From Pseudisothecium myosuroides (lineage: Eukaryota; Streptophyta; Bryopsida; Hypnales; Lembophyllaceae): a stretch of 64,000 bases of DNA. The position numbers and the translations under genes were made by a program. How positions within the stretch are numbered: position 1 is the first letter of the stretch; the number at the start of each line of letters is the position of its first letter. Below, in pieces: positions 1 to 12,140 of this stretch. The notes under the pieces are model-generated. The model ran no database searches and was not told the origin of the DNA. It saw only the letters and a program-made list of their open reading frames with translations. The stretch covers positions 7,812,001 to 7,876,000 of the forward strand of contig OX637293.1 of NCBI GenBank assembly GCA_951799445.1. Direction: 5' to 3'.

Positions 1-3000
1 TGGCATTGGTAGGGAGACCAATTTGGTCTACAACAAGGATTATTTCAGGTGTGTGTGTGGGTTGGTAACCCCTAAAGATCCAAAGCTTTTTTTTTTTAAT
101 AAAAAACAATAGAAACTGCCATTTCTATTGTATAGAAAACTTTGATCCTTGACCCAACCAGCATTTTTAAAAGTCAAAGCTTGAATTTTGATAGAGATCT
201 TGATTTGAAAAGTTTTTAAGTTTAGCTAAGAAAATGTAATTTTAATAATCTACTTTTAACTCCATTTCAATTTTTTTTTCAAAATGTGCGATTCACAATT
301 GCAATAATTCATTGAATACCAGAATTTTTATTTTTTAAAAACAGATCAAGAAATACAATTGATGAGCTTCATTTTGTTGATTGAAGATAAACAAAAAGCA
401 TTTATATATTCAAGGATAAAATAGAGTTTGATAAAGGCACATGCATTATAAGAAACCTGTGCAAGAAAGGTGTATAATTTTAGGAGGCGGATTTTAGTGG
501 ACATCCAATAAAACAACTTGTGTTTGTATATCAATAATAACGTCCAATGTAACATCTAGATATAAGGCGTGGTATAGACTAGTGTGCTCTTGTTCCGTTG
601 CCACAATCAAAATAAAAGCAAAAGATTTTTGTAATTTTTTAATTCAAAAATAATTTTTTTATACGTGAAGGAGTGCAAAAGACTTTCTTGACATGAATAG
701 AAAGCTCTATGCACAAAGGAATGCAAGAACCCTACAGTTTCATGGCGTTTAGGCATGCAATGCAAAAGTTACGTTTTTTCCAAAATAAAAGGTAATTTAA
801 TTCAACTTTCTGATCCATATAAAATTTTGAAATTCAAGAACTTTCATACCAAAGGTCCAAACGCCACAAGTCCGTGCACCCCTCCTCACTAAGAGCTTTT
901 GAGCAGTACCAAGAGTGCCGCCAAATGCCTCACGGTTTGTTATATTTCAACGTATCAAACAAAATAAAACAAACAAACAAAATATGGTACCTAAATATAG
1001 TAAAAAGCTAATTTAATGTACAGATGAATGAAGAGTACTACATTCAAGAACTTACAAGCATTTTCAATATAAGATTTTTTATGACCAAAATCCAATTGTT
1101 TCATCACTTTCATATATAATGCTCATATTTCTTGGTGGAAAATACAAGTTCACAAGTAGTTCTTTTCTATTCGATAACATTACCACTAAGGTAAACCAGC
1201 CCATCATGGTCAAATGACCCATGACGGACACCTAAGGAATGACCCCATGATGGTTATTCTCAGCTTACAAGATTTTGGACCACAATCAATGCCTTACTTG
1301 ATACTAATGAATTAATTAATAACCTCATTAGGAACACCTAACTATTTCAGTGTAAATCACTATAGGAAGTGACTTTTTAAGGCCTTTCACTTTAGAAAAT
1401 ATTTTGACTGGTTTAGAAGAGTAAGGTGAGCATTATGGATATAGTTGCATGTTGGTTTTGGGGTAGTCTACAAACTCTTTTGGGCTGAACACTTCAAAAA
1501 ATTATAGCTAATTCATACTTTGTTGAAAAAATATAATTTCAATTGCTCTTGCTATTTTTCACACTTGTCTGTATGTGGGAAAAAAATTAAAAAAAATTCA
1601 GCCATGGCATGAAGGTAAACTAGCAATTCTTACCATGATGGGCTGTTTTACCTTATGTGTTCATAATCCAAATGAGGCTCATTCTTGCCATCTTCTCTTT
1701 GTGATTAAGGTGAGACACTCTTTTTCATACATCACCTCTCAATACGCTCACTTTGGTCACAGTTTTCTTTCAACGCAAACAATGGATCATGATCATTTTC
1801 TACACATGGCATGTCCATCACATCACTATACACTTCCATTTTATACAAGTGGGAATGAGCACATCTGCCAGATTTATTCTAAAACCAGTGATGTAAAAAA
1901 GAATTTCTTGATATTCTTGTCCTGGCTAAAACTGCCTTGCGACCTAAGGGTTCAATTTGCACTGCAGATCACCTAGGATGAGGTGCTTCAATAGATGCAC
2001 GCTCATGATGCAAAGGTTAACTGTGCCGGAGCATCTTAATTAGGAAAAGATGTATGATTGGGGCTAGTCGAGTGAAACAAAGGAGGAGTTGTTACTTATT
2101 TCCAATCTGCTGATAGAAATCTGCACTGAACATAGTTTATTGTTCTTATGTTACGTTATACGCATGAAAGGACACAAACTTCATACAAAACATCTAGTGC
2201 AACTGCCAGAAATCCCGATTACAAACCAAGACGAAACTGCTGTAGTAACCTACTTAACAAGAGGCAAGCGACTGCAACGGCAATTGTCCTAATCTTGACT
2301 TGCATTTCAATTTGAAAAGTGATATGGGTACAACTCTATTTATTGCTACATCTTAAAACATTCCGGGTCTCGCATCAATCTCGGCCTAAAGTCTCCCCCA
2401 AAACCTAAACACACGCACAAAAGGAAAATAAGCAGTATAACAGGCACCATGACAGCCCCTTGAGATAAGAAGTATAACCCCTGGACCTAGACCTGGAGAA
2501 AACTAACTCACTCCAGCCAGCTAAAGAGGATCTTGTTGATCAATTTTTATTTACTTATTGAACTCATTTCTGTGGTATAAAAATAGGTTCCATTTGAATT
2601 ATAGATTTTACAATATGATCAACCAAAACCATGAATCCTTTGTCAGGAATCCCAAAACGGTCACAGTAAGTCAGCCTAAGAAGCAACCGCAAGAACGCAG
2701 AAACCCTCAATACGTAATATGTCATTCACAATCAACAAGAGGAAACTCCAGGAACATCGCTGAATTTGAAAGTACAGGGTGCTCGGAGAGCAGTACCCTA
2801 GAGTTTACAAACACAGTCGTCACCCTTCCACTCGCTTGTCAAGTGATCTCCATGATCATGATCTACCCTAAATTTGCGAAAATTTTGATGAAGAATCGGT
2901 AAGAAAAATTACTAACAAGGCTTGCATTTCCATTGACCCTAAACACACGAAACGAAACAGGCTCCGAAGCTTGCTCTATCTAACAGAAGCACTGGTACAT

Positions 3001-3321
3001 GCTTATGTACACTTCGCACCAGAGGATCAGTCTACAGAAACAAAGCGACTAACTCCATCGAAGAATCGATCAAATAGTTCTTCTATACATTGGAGATTAA
3101 CCTAGCTCGAAGCCCGAGTTTCGAGACTAAAATCTGAAAGGCGCGGTCAAAATCCATGGAACATAGAGTTATCCTTCAGTAATAGTCGTCTGAACCAAGA
3201 GCTTTTTTCTATTGACACAGGGTCAGCAACCTGTCTTGCCCTACTTAAAGGAAAACTCTATTGTCCCCCTTACTGAAGGCTCAAGACATCAAAGTCTCAA
3301 GAAATCAAGCCATCTCAGTCT
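1..3321. other. AT-rich intergenic DNA, no supported gene
   Basis: I see no ORF with coherent composition or a recognisable domain. The longest open stretches (1575-1976 and 2558-2902 on the plus strand) have stop-limited, low-complexity translations. An AACCCCTAAAG word near 65-76 resembles the end of the MITE-like family described at 16,849. Part of 2,300-3,321 may hold the 3' UTR or a further exon of the minus-strand FHA gene. Confidence 0.5.
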
Positions 3322-3903
3322 TTAGTCGATACCTGCGTGTTCTCGAAACCTTTTTTTCAACTCGTCCGCATTTTGCTTCATCTCCAAGATGGTGGCATCG
3401 GCCATCCCCCGGACCCCTCGCACAAGACGCAGCCGCTCCTGCTCGAACCACTCCTCCACCGTGATGCCCTGCTCTTCCTCCTCCTCTTCTTCTTCTTCTC
3501 CTTCCATTTCTTCCTCCTCCTCGACCTTTACTTCAACCTCTTCTTCTTCGTCTTCCTCTACCTCTACCTCTTCCTCTTCTTCTTCCTCCTCCTCGATTTG
3601 CACTCTGACCTTAATCATTTCCCCAAATCGAATCAAGTCACCATTCTGGAGCCGCATTGGCTGATTCTCCACGAGAGTTTTCCCATTCACGTCCGTCCCA
3701 TTGGAGCTCCCGACGTCCACGATGGCCCAGTGATCCACTTGCCACTCGATGAAGGCGTGCTTCTGAGACACCGTGGGATCCTTGATCGGGTAACTATTCG
3801 TGCGTGTCCGTCCAATGGTGGTCTTCTTCAAATGCGTAGCGAGAAAACTCTTGCCCTCGCCTGGGCCGTGCTCCATACAGAGCGTGAGCGGTAGTTTCTC
3901 CAT
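3322..3903 (-). CDS. FHA-domain protein with long acidic tract
   Basis: The product is about 193 aa if translation starts at the ATG complementing 3901-3903. I chose this start because the FHA fold begins right after it and the 29 upstream codons look like leader. The FHA domain (about residues 5-103) keeps the phosphothreonine-binding signature: G31-R32, S46-x2-H49, the SSNGT loop at 66-70 and N73-G74. A tract of about 40 Glu/Asp/Val residues follows (about 104-146), then a charged helical tail containing an EEWFEQERLR motif. FHA domains bind phosphothreonine peptides, so a nuclear signalling or scaffold role is likely but not shown. The frame stops at 3322. A GTATCG just upstream of the stop could be a splice donor, so the true C-terminus may lie further left. 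This is the only intact-looking host gene in the window. Confidence 0.82.
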   Translation of the reverse strand: MEKLPLTLCMEHGPGEGKSFLATHLKKTTIGRTRTNSYPIKDPTVSQKHAFIEWQVDHWAIVDVGSSNGTDVNGKTLVENQPMRLQNGDLIRFGEMIKVRVQIEEEEEEEEEVEVEEDEEEEVEVKVEEEEEMEGEEEEEEEEEQGITVEEWFEQERLRLVRGVRGMADATILEMKQNADELKKRFREHAGID

Positions 3904-5319
3904 AACGGCTTGCTTCATCGACAAAAGCTTCCTACTCCTCGGGATACGACTGCAAATCAACCTCCCGCTGAAAAAACAGAGAATCCACAAAACTACAGCT
4001 CTTCCCGAACCACCGATTCCTGCACGCTGTGAGATAACCCTAAATTTCGAAAATAGGCGTGATTGATCTCGTTTGAAAGCTGTGCACTAAAATAGAAATC
4101 ACTGGTATGGACTTTGCGAACTAGAACAACGCATTCAGCCAGGAAACGTGCACCAATTCTTCGTCACAGGCACGTCGTGCAAAGAGTAATAGAGCTCGAA
4201 TGTGCAAAGCGTGAACCCCGATGACGACGGAGGGTGTCACTTTGGATGAGAACTGTTCATCCAGAATCACCTAACGTCTTATTCGTAACGGTCGACAGTC
4301 TAAACTGCTTGTGCTGTTTCGAAATTTTGAAAAAACCAAAGTGACCATGATTTGAGGCCGCCAATTTTTTGTTTTTTTTATTTTAGGCGGTAGAGCGACC
4401 TGCACCTTGGAACCAGTGATCGCAAAACAGGTTCAGGGTTTTTAGCCAAATGTTCATTTTTGGAAGATTTTTTTTGAATTTACATTGAGGGCAAAAAAAA
4501 TAAAGTAGAAACCGGGCGAAATTTAGCCAGTTTTGAGATCGCTACTAGGAATTGAACGCAAGTAAGTAAAAATTGGATAGAATCACTCACAAAATTATTT
4601 ATTAGTAGGAGAATTCATTCAAATATTGGTAAAATTATTATTTTTTTGAGAAGGTTTTAGTGATTTTGTAAATTTTGTCAAGCATTTTTCTTAGTGTTAA
4701 AGGAGCCAATGCCAAAATCAAGTAAGGTTCTAGCAAAAATTTGGGTAATTTAAGGTAAGCAAGTAAGCAACACTTTCTTTTTGAAGAAAATGCCAAAATA
4801 GCAAAATCATTTGTAATTTGTTGAAGCACTATATTTCTATATTTATCCAATATATTAGGGAAAAAAATTCAATTATATTCAAATTTTTTATAAAATCCAA
4901 AATTGACATATTTTTAATATTTTAAATATGGTGGTTGCAAGAAATAGTCACCTCGATAGTCACTTATTAATTTTGTTTCACTTGGGAAACAACTAGGAGA
5001 AGTGAGCTTTTGAAAAAAAATATTTAAGAATATATTTAAGATTATTTACAAATAAATCAATGAAAAATTTCAAGAAAATAGATACTTCAATGTTCAAATT
5101 ATTAGAAAATAGTAAAATTGATGTATAAATAAAGCAAAAATTGTCAATTCTTAAGAACTTTATAAAGATAAGATTCAATCAAAGAAATGATGGAAAAATA
5201 TTCCTAAATGTCTAAAATTGTGTGTGCTATTTATAGAGGCTTATTATTTGCACCTATAAGGAGGACATGAATTTTTTTCTTTGCACCATAAATATATGTC
5301 TATGGTATAAATCCCTATG
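3904..5319. other. FHA gene upstream region and AT-rich spacer
   Basis: The first 400 bases probably contain the promoter and 5' UTR of the FHA gene. From about 4,560 the sequence is extremely AT-rich, with short meaningless ORFs (4638-4850 and 4993-5178, minus). No repeat or gene is recognised. Confidence 0.45.
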
Positions 5320-6760
5320 AGCCCCAAATTCATCACTTGGGACTCACAATTTTTATTTTTTTCGTTTTTACAAATTTAAATATAGTTTTATATACCAAAA
5401 GCCTCCAAAAGAGTGTAAAACCAAAATAGGTATGTCACGTACCAATATAGCATTTGGTCCTTTATAGGTTGTTTTTCCCCAAATAAATCCCATTCCCATT
5501 TGTACATAAGTTAAAACGTAAAAATATAGGAAAACAATAGAATTAGGGCTAACCTAGCCCAAACAGCCCAAACCTACGATACATGTAACATCTTATGGCT
5601 AAAATTGGTCCGAGGGTACACCGTCGAGGTCCTAAGTCCATTTTTAGAGATAGGTTTCACTTTTCCCATAGTATCGAAGAAATAGCGGAAACCCCAATTG
5701 TTAGCCTACAAGAGTTACAAACTCAAGATGGACCCGTAAAAGGAATCTACGGGTGGAGTATGGTGCTCTAAGGTGGAAATCACATTTGGGACTCAATGGT
5801 GAAATCGGCTTGCCAAGATATCTTTGTATGTGAAAGATTCCCTAGTTGCAGGAATTAAAAGGAGAAGACAGAATTTGATTCTCCTCTGACTTTTGTATAA
5901 AGTAAGAATATGAGCTTGCATATCCTTTGTGGAATTCTATGAAAAGTTCCATAAAAAGTTTCGAAATTTTTTGACTTGCAGAAGATGCCCTTCCAGACGG
6001 TCAACCGCCCAAACCTATGATGGAAAATTCCTAAAAATTACCTAAGTTGCGATAAAATCTCACTATAAAATTAGACTATCTTCTTTTATGCTAATAAGAT
6101 TCTACCCCAAGTTTCAAGACATTCCGATAGCCAGAAGTGCCTGAACCAGCGAGATTCCCCGATAATTGGTAAATTTGAAGTTTACGGTGGAGTTTACTTG
6201 CGTACCGAGAGCATACGAAATCAGAATGAGGTCAAAGCTAGGTATTTTCTTACTCCCCCATATCTACTAAAGAACCTAAACTAGTTACTTTTCTCAGAAA
6301 AGTCAAACTCCAAGATTTGGATTTTTACTCCGTTTTGGTGTTTAGTTAGCGATAGGTTATGTTGAGTTTTTTAGAGTTTGGTTAAGGGGTGAAAGATTCT
6401 TCATAATTAAAAATGACCTTCTGAAGCCAATGGTGCAATCGGTTTTCAATTTGGAGTTAATCTCCAAAGTTAGAAGTTTGGACCAGTGTAGAAAGTCAAA
6501 ATTGATTATTTAGGATGAAAATCTTAGATGATAAAATTACTACTAGGAAAAAGAGAGGGGGTGAGTGCCCTTGAAAATGTATATAAAGGGGCTCATTTCC
6601 CTCTCACAAACATCCTTTGTAGCCATATTTTGGCTCATTTTAGGCCAAGTTGCTAAAATTGTGTATTTTTGGAGCATTTTGAGCTCTGTTGTTGCTACTT
6701 TTCAAACTTGCTTTGAAGGACATTTGGATCCCTTCAAAGTTTGTCTTGTTTATATGCATT
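5320..6760 (+). repeat. LTR-like repeat, left copy (plus orientation)
   Basis: This stretch is homologous, in inverted orientation, to 19,060-20,455 and in part to 20,940-21,440. Examples are the AGAGTGTAAAAC block at about 5412 against 20,370, and the GAAGCCAATGG block at about 6425 against 19,360 and 21,235. A TATA box (TATATAAAGGGG, about 6579) precedes a conserved GCTCATTTCCCTCTC initiator-like stretch, as in an LTR promoter. No flanking short duplication or primer-binding site was found, so LTR identity is an inference. Confidence 0.6.
6579..6590 (+). promoter_or_regulatory. TATA box in the LTR-like repeat
   Basis: TATATAAAGGGG is conserved at the same place in the inverted copies (CCTATAAAAGG near 19,193 and GTATAAAGAGG near 21,068, both minus). 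It supports a promoter-bearing repeat. Confidence 0.5.
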
Positions 6761-6934
6761 GAAGCCTTGTAATGTTTTGTTGAAGTTTTTGGGAACTTTT
6801 GCACTAATTCTAGAGTTTACCCCTCACCATACTTTGGCGATGCCGCTTTGAGGGGACTCTAGTACTTGACATGTAATCTTGCGGTGTTGTTCATGTGGCC
6901 AAGTTGTTAGTTGTTGTGAAAATTAGCACGTGGT

Positions 6935-7315
6935 GTAATTGCGGCAAAGCCTTAGTCATTTATGTTTAGAATTTCGAATATTAGTGAATTTACGGCGAAG
7001 CTATAGACTTTTATGTTTAGAATTTTGGATGTTAGTGAATTTATGGTGAAGCTATAGAGTTTTATATTTAGAATTTCAGGTGTTAGTAACATCACGGCGA
7101 AGCTTTAGTTTTTAGTCTCTAGAATTTAGGTGTGTTTCAAAATCATGGTGAAGCTTTAGTTTTTGGTCTCTAGGATTTAGGTGTATTTCAAAATCATGGC
7201 GAAGCTTTAGTTTTTGATCTCTAAAATTTAGGAGTATTTCAGAATCATGGCGAAGCTTTAATTCTCGGTCTCCAGAATTTAGGTGTATTTAAAAATGACG
7301 GCAAAGCTTTGGCTT
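6935..7315 (+). repeat. 51-bp tandem repeat, about 7.4 copies
   Basis: Consecutive units share the core ACGGCGAAGCTTTAG and a TCTAGAATTTAGGTGT tail. The spacing is 51 bp by direct count. The unit is divisible by three, but each copy contains in-frame stops, so it is not coding as it stands. The array lies between the LTR-like repeat and a stretch that is missing from the right-hand arm. Confidence 0.85.
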
Positions 7316-8131
7316 CCTTATAAATAACTCTCAAAGTTTAGTTTCCAAAATATTTGGAATTCCCTAAAATTTTAGCCTCCAAAATTAGTGCCCCAAGTAT
7401 CAATTTAGCATTCCAATTTAGTGTGTAATTAGTTTGCCAAGAGAAAAGCAACTCTTGGTGTTCCCAAATTTCCAAAAATTAGAAATCCGTGTTCAAAAAC
7501 ACGTTTGGTAGCCCCAAGGTGCCCAAAAAATACGAACCAATTGGGGAGCAGTGAAATAGCCAAACAAGCCGGCCACGCAGGGCTTCCCCAAGCCGACATG
7601 TGGCGCTGCTAGAGAGTTAAAGTTGGTTGGGGTCTCCTCCAACTGGTATGCTGGGGTTTCCAAGCCCGAACTGAACCAAACCTTGATTGTTTTCTGAACT
7701 GGACAAAGCTTGATTGTTTTCAAACTGGATCGAGTCTTTGATTATCTACTCACTTCCTTCCTTGAAAACTAAAGTAGTATTTTTGAAAACTAATCTTGTC
7801 TCTTGACATTGACTTAAGGAAAATCCATAAAAATCAAATAGGCTTAGAACTAAATTTTTTTGGAAACTAGCAATTAAATTAAGAATTAGAACCCACTTAA
7901 ATAAACCATTCATCATCAAAATGTCATCTTAAAAGGAAGGTAGAGAATTAGAAGTAGTATAGGAAGTTAAGAATATCTTACTTAGTAACGTTTCCATTGC
8001 CAAAAGAGAACCTCTCATAGGACTCTCCAACCTTTCAAAACTCAATAGAATAGAAGGCCAATGAAGTAGAGAGAAGTGATAGTTTGATTAGAAGTTGAAG
8101 AAGAGTTTAAAATTTAAGATTAGGTGGAAAT
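7316..8131. other. Repeat-arm internal sequence, no gene recognised
   Basis: This is moderately AT-rich spacer between the 51-bp array and the LINE insertion. The short open frame at 7493-7723 (minus) has no recognisable domain. Confidence 0.4.
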
Positions 8132-8143
8132 CCTTGAGAGCCA

Positions 8144-9162
8144 TTTTTTTTTTTTTTTTTTTGAACAAATGGAACGAACCATTGCATTAAAAAAAATCCA
8201 AGAACAACAACCAAACTCAAGAGCTGGACAATGAAGAGATAAGAGCAAGAGCCAAAAAGAAACCAAGAGAACTACTGAAGCAAACAAAGGGGAGGGCCCT
8301 TCTTGTTCCAGATAATGCATGAGTCTAGCCTGCTAGCAAGAACAGGAGAGTGGATCCAAATGTTATAAAATCTATCCCAAATGGTAGAAGCTTGTTGGGG
8401 GCGCTGTTGAGCCCCTATTCGTGCCTTTAATTGTGCCGCGCGTCCAGAATCAAGTAGCGCATTCCACATATTGTCGTGAGTAACCTCCAAAGGCCACCGA
8501 TTGTTAGAAAAAACCGTACTATTACGGGAAATCCAGATAAGCCAAAGCGACGAGCCACGTAGAAGGGTCCAAATGGTTCGGAGAACATGAAAACGTCGTG
8601 GAATCGAAGACCCAAAAATACATTGGGAGAAGTCAAAACGGGTGTGGGGTCCGGTTGAGTCCCCTTGGATGTGGTAGAAAATGGACTGAGCATAGTCCCA
8701 AACCTCTTGGGCCCTTGGACAAGAAAAGAATCGATGTCTAGGTGTTTCTTCGCAAGCTAAGGAGCAGCAATTACAGGTGGTATCAATGTCCGGGGCAATT
8801 CTCGCACGCCATGAGTGTACCGCTACCACATTGTGCCATACAGACCATATGAAAGCAACCTCTTTCTGTGAACGTGATTTGTGCCAAACTTCTTTCCAAT
8901 TAGGTAGAAATACTGAAGGGAGATGGCCAGACCATTTTGAGGATACGGATCTCTTTAATTGGCGATGTCTGGTGATGAGGTTACGGCCCAAAGATGTAGA
9001 CAGTATAAGCCACCAAACTGTTGCCATCATCCCATTGCCAACGAGCAGGATCAAACTTCATAGATTGGATAGCACCGGAGAAGAGCAAATGCAAAGTGTT
9101 GTTGCTTCCTTTCTTAATTTCTAAAATGCGAACCCTGTAGACATGGCCAGTATGAGTTACAA
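8144..9162 (-). mobile_element. 5'-truncated LINE (L1-type) insertion with TSD
   Basis: On the minus strand the element ends in a 19-base poly(A), read as T at 8144-8162. It contains the C-terminal part of a plant LINE ORF2. Flanks form an imperfect 12-bp target-site duplication, CCTTGAGAGCCA at 8132-8143 and CCTCGAGAGCCA at 9163-9174. Only about 1.0 kb is present against 5-7 kb for full elements, the usual 5' truncation of target-primed reverse transcription. Confidence 0.85.
8272..9054 (-). pseudogene. LINE ORF2 C-terminus, zf-RVT domain fragment
   Basis: The 260-codon frame includes the plant zf-RVT signature. It has WHNVVAVHSWRARI, then a Cys/His cluster with CNCC, CEETPRHRFFSCP and a following VWDY. 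Downstream comes the WLIWISRNSTVF stretch common near the ends of plant L1 ORF2 proteins. The reverse transcriptase and endonuclease are absent, so the fragment is non-functional. The LINE poly(A) lies downstream on the same strand. Confidence 0.85.
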
Positions 9163-9299
9163 CCTCGAGAGCCACTTTGAACCATTAGAATGTAGATAAA
9201 ACAATAATTGACTTGAAGAGTTGATAGAGGATCAATTATTGTTTTTGTAGGCCAAGTCAACCTTTGAAGTAGAAATAATTGAATTAGAATAGTGTTTGA

Positions 9300-9368
9300 A
9301 GAAAAAGAAAGATAAGGAGAAAAAGAAAGATAAGGAGAAAAAGAAAGATAAGGAGAAAAAGAAAAGAA
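9300..9368 (+). repeat. 18-bp purine tandem repeat, about 3.5 copies
   Basis: The unit is close to AAAAAGAAAGATAAGGAG and is repeated head to tail just beyond the LINE. It is a simple low-complexity array. Confidence 0.8.
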
Positions 9369-9479
9369 AGAAGTCCAAGAAATTGGCAACTTTGTATTAA
9401 AACTCTTTTTTTAAGCGATGAGCACAATTCGACAAGGGTTCCAAACATAGAGAATGATGGGGAATTCGAAGGAGTGTAT

Positions 9480-10715
9480 GACTACCTCAACAAAAACACT
9501 AATTTCAAGGTAAATTCCTAATTACAACCCTCTTCTTTCAAATTATCAAAATTGGACGTTTAAAGGTAGGGCCGAACTTCCAAGTCAATTCAGAGTGTGC
9601 AAACTAGGATTATTCCAAGAATTATATAGATAGTGTTACAAAACTTGGTTATAGGTTTTCAAAACCGTCTTACACTTAGGATTTGGAATTGAATTGAAAG
9701 AGATATCAGCGGATGAAGTTTAGGAGTCATATAAGATGAAAATTAGTACATTTCATCCAAGAGGAACAAGAATGGAAACTTAGGTAGAGACATAAATTCA
9801 GAAGCCATAAGTGAAACAAAAACTAGAATTCAAGTTGTAGGTTAGTAGAAAACCACGGATGAAGTTAGAAGTACCGATTAGCGGTCAAACTTCATCCACT
9901 TGTAACTCTCACTAGGAAGGTCCAAACTTAGAGTTCTTTAACAATTTGGGAATTCAATTTTAGACACTACAAGAAATTAAATTCAAAGGTTTAAAAATAA
10001 TAAACTGATAGTAGAAGCCCCGTGCTTTAGGAATGAAATAGAAAGTAAAATAGAATCTTTTGAACAACATCCAAATAGAAAATTAGATTGAAAAATAGGT
10101 AGAAGGAACTTAGCGGAGTCCAAAACTAGTTTAATTTCAAGGAAATTCTTAATCATCTAGGAGTAAACAACGGATGAACTTTGGGTTAAAATATGGATGA
10201 AATAAGACAAAAATCATCCATCCAAGTCCAAACTTAAAACTTAGGTAGAAGTTGGTATTCGAAAGTCAAAGTCCAAAATTCAAAGTAAAATAAAATAAGG
10301 AGAGGGTCTAAGCCCATGGATGAAGTTTAGATAGGCTTATAGAAGCTAAATCTTCATCCATCCATAATTTTTGCTAGGAAGGTCGTACGATTTCGAATTT
10401 TATGTTCTTAGAAATGGCATGAAATATTTTCACCTTATGTGGCTAAATTTAGACTATCTCAACTTTCACTCAAAAATTGTAGCGGCCTAGTTAGTATACC
10501 CTGATTAGGATAAATATGACAAATTGAAGTAGTTTTTCTTGGTTTTCTTGCAAGTTGTATATGTTTAGGAGTTAGAAAAGATCCATTGCTTGGAAGGCAC
10601 ACTGGATTGACGCTAGGCACCCATAGGACAAAATCAAACCTCAAAACATCTAAAGCCTGGTTGTGCTCATTTATTTACCAAGAATGGGTAAATAAGCGCT
10701 CACAATCCCTAAAGG
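9480..10715 (+). repeat. Repeat arm, left (inverse of 16,390-18,520)
   Basis: The reverse complement of this stretch aligns with the right arm through several landmarks: CCTTCCAAGCAATGGATC, TTTCATGCCATTTCTAA, TTGTTCCTCTTGGATGAAAT and repeated GATGAAGTTT/CTTCATCC words. The arm ends in an imperfect hairpin (GTGCTCATTTATTTA ... TAAATAAGCGCTCAC) at about 10,664-10,705. The left arm lacks the MITE-like insertion found in the right arm and so acts as a related empty site. Confidence 0.75.
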
Positions 10716-10719
10716 ACCA

Positions 10720-11110
10720 GGGGATTTTTTTAGAGAAACATTGTCAAAAACTGTGTTTTTTGGTACGTTAATAAAAAATGAAAATGAAAACTTTTTTCTG
10801 AAAATTCAACCATATGAAACTATAGTAAAATATTTTATCAATGTGTGGAAAAAATTTCAATGCATTTCACCACACGGATTGAAATATTATAACATTCAAA
10901 GTTTAAAGAGAAGTTTTTTTCATCACTGCCCAACAGGGACAACAGACTTTGGCCCTCTTAGAGAAAAGAATTTCCTCCACAGAAGATTGAATCTCTTCAC
11001 CATTCAATTATATGCCTTTTTAGGTATAGTCATGCAAAATTTTGGAAGCAAATTCAAGTTCTAACTCTCTCTAAATCACCCTGCAATTCAAAGAGGTATA
11101 AAAAATTGGT
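10720..11110 (-). repeat. Partial copy of the 0.95-kb MITE-like family
   Basis: The GTGGAAAAAATTTCA and CACACGGATTGAA stretches match the corresponding part of the full copy at 16,849-17,791 (GTGGGAAAAATTTCAG ... CATGTGGATTGCAAG). The ends are not conserved. The open frame 10741-11064 lies within it and is not a gene. Confidence 0.5.
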
Positions 11111-11464
11111 CATATACTATTCAATTTTTAAATTTTTTTGGTACTCGGAGGAATTTGTTTTTTAGAAATCTAAACAATGAAAACATACATGATAGCATTA
11201 AAAGAATAACGAGGGCCGTGAGTCGAGGGTATTTGGGTAGAAGTGTTGAAAGTCTGCCTGCCAATAAACCTGGCCCATAATTTCAATATGCGGTGGCATT
11301 AATTATGACAACATGGCGCGCGAACTGATCTCAGGCGCTGCAAAAAGCGTGGGAAGCGCTGCAGTTGAATCCTGGATTTAAGAGTTGCGATCCCTTTTTG
11401 TTCCTCTCGAACGAATGATGTCCCTCTTGAACGAACTCTGTCCAATTGTGCCAAAGGGTTGAAC

Positions 11465-11592
11465 GAACACTGAGAGTTTTTTGAGGGCTTTGTTGAGAGT
11501 TTTTTTGAGGGTTTTGCTAAGAGTTTTTTAGGGCTTCACTTAGAGTTTTTTTGAAGGTTTTGCTGAGAGTTTTTTGAGGGTTTTGTCGAGGG
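11465..11592 (+). repeat. About 24-bp tandem repeat, five copies
   Basis: Units of GAGAGTTTTTTGAGGGTTTTGCT type are repeated with small length changes. They lie upstream of the decayed gene at 12.1 kb. Confidence 0.75.
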
Positions 11593-11677
11593 ATCCACTA
11601 TGGGTTTTATTGTAGATTTTGTTGTGTTTTTTGTTGGATTTTGAAGCCATTTGTAAGTTTTTTTTAAGCTTTGTTGC

Positions 11678-12140
11678 AATTGGAGAGCATTCGTTCATGA
11701 GAGTGATTTTGGAAGTGAAGAGCTAAAGAGTTGTGACTTTGTGAGTGGTTTAGGGTTTGTTAGAACAATGCCTAAACAACTGTAAGTAATTATTTTGCAT
11801 TAGAATTATTGCTGAGAGTGGCTTGTCAATCAATTACACGGGCAAAAAAAAGAGATCCGGGTAGTGATTCATCTCAAATAAAAATGTTCTAAAGTGACCT
11901 TATAAATACTTTTTTAAGACATTTGTGAAGTTATTGCTCACCGAGAAGAAGACAAAAAGTGCAAAAAAATCTCTGGTAGTTTGACACAACCTTTGTGAAA
12001 GTTTCAATTTTGCGGAGGTTTTTGGATCCGTTTGTTTGTTTGAAGCTTTGTAGCGACTAGAGAGTATTCATTCATAAGCTGGTGAGTGATTTTAGAAGTG
12101 AAGAGCTGTGATTTAGTGAGTGGTACAGGGTTTGTTAGGA
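11678..12140 (+). repeat. Direct duplication of about 90 bp
   Basis: The stretch 11,678-11,775 recurs with changes at about 12,056-12,140. Shared blocks include GGAAGTGAAGAGCT, GTGAGTGGT and GGGTTTGTTAG. The duplication covers the place where the start of the following gene is expected and may have destroyed it. Confidence 0.65.

Noticed and set aside
3337..3894. Plus-strand ORFs with poly-Ser or poly-Phe/Leu
   Set aside because: Antisense shadows of the Glu-rich FHA gene.
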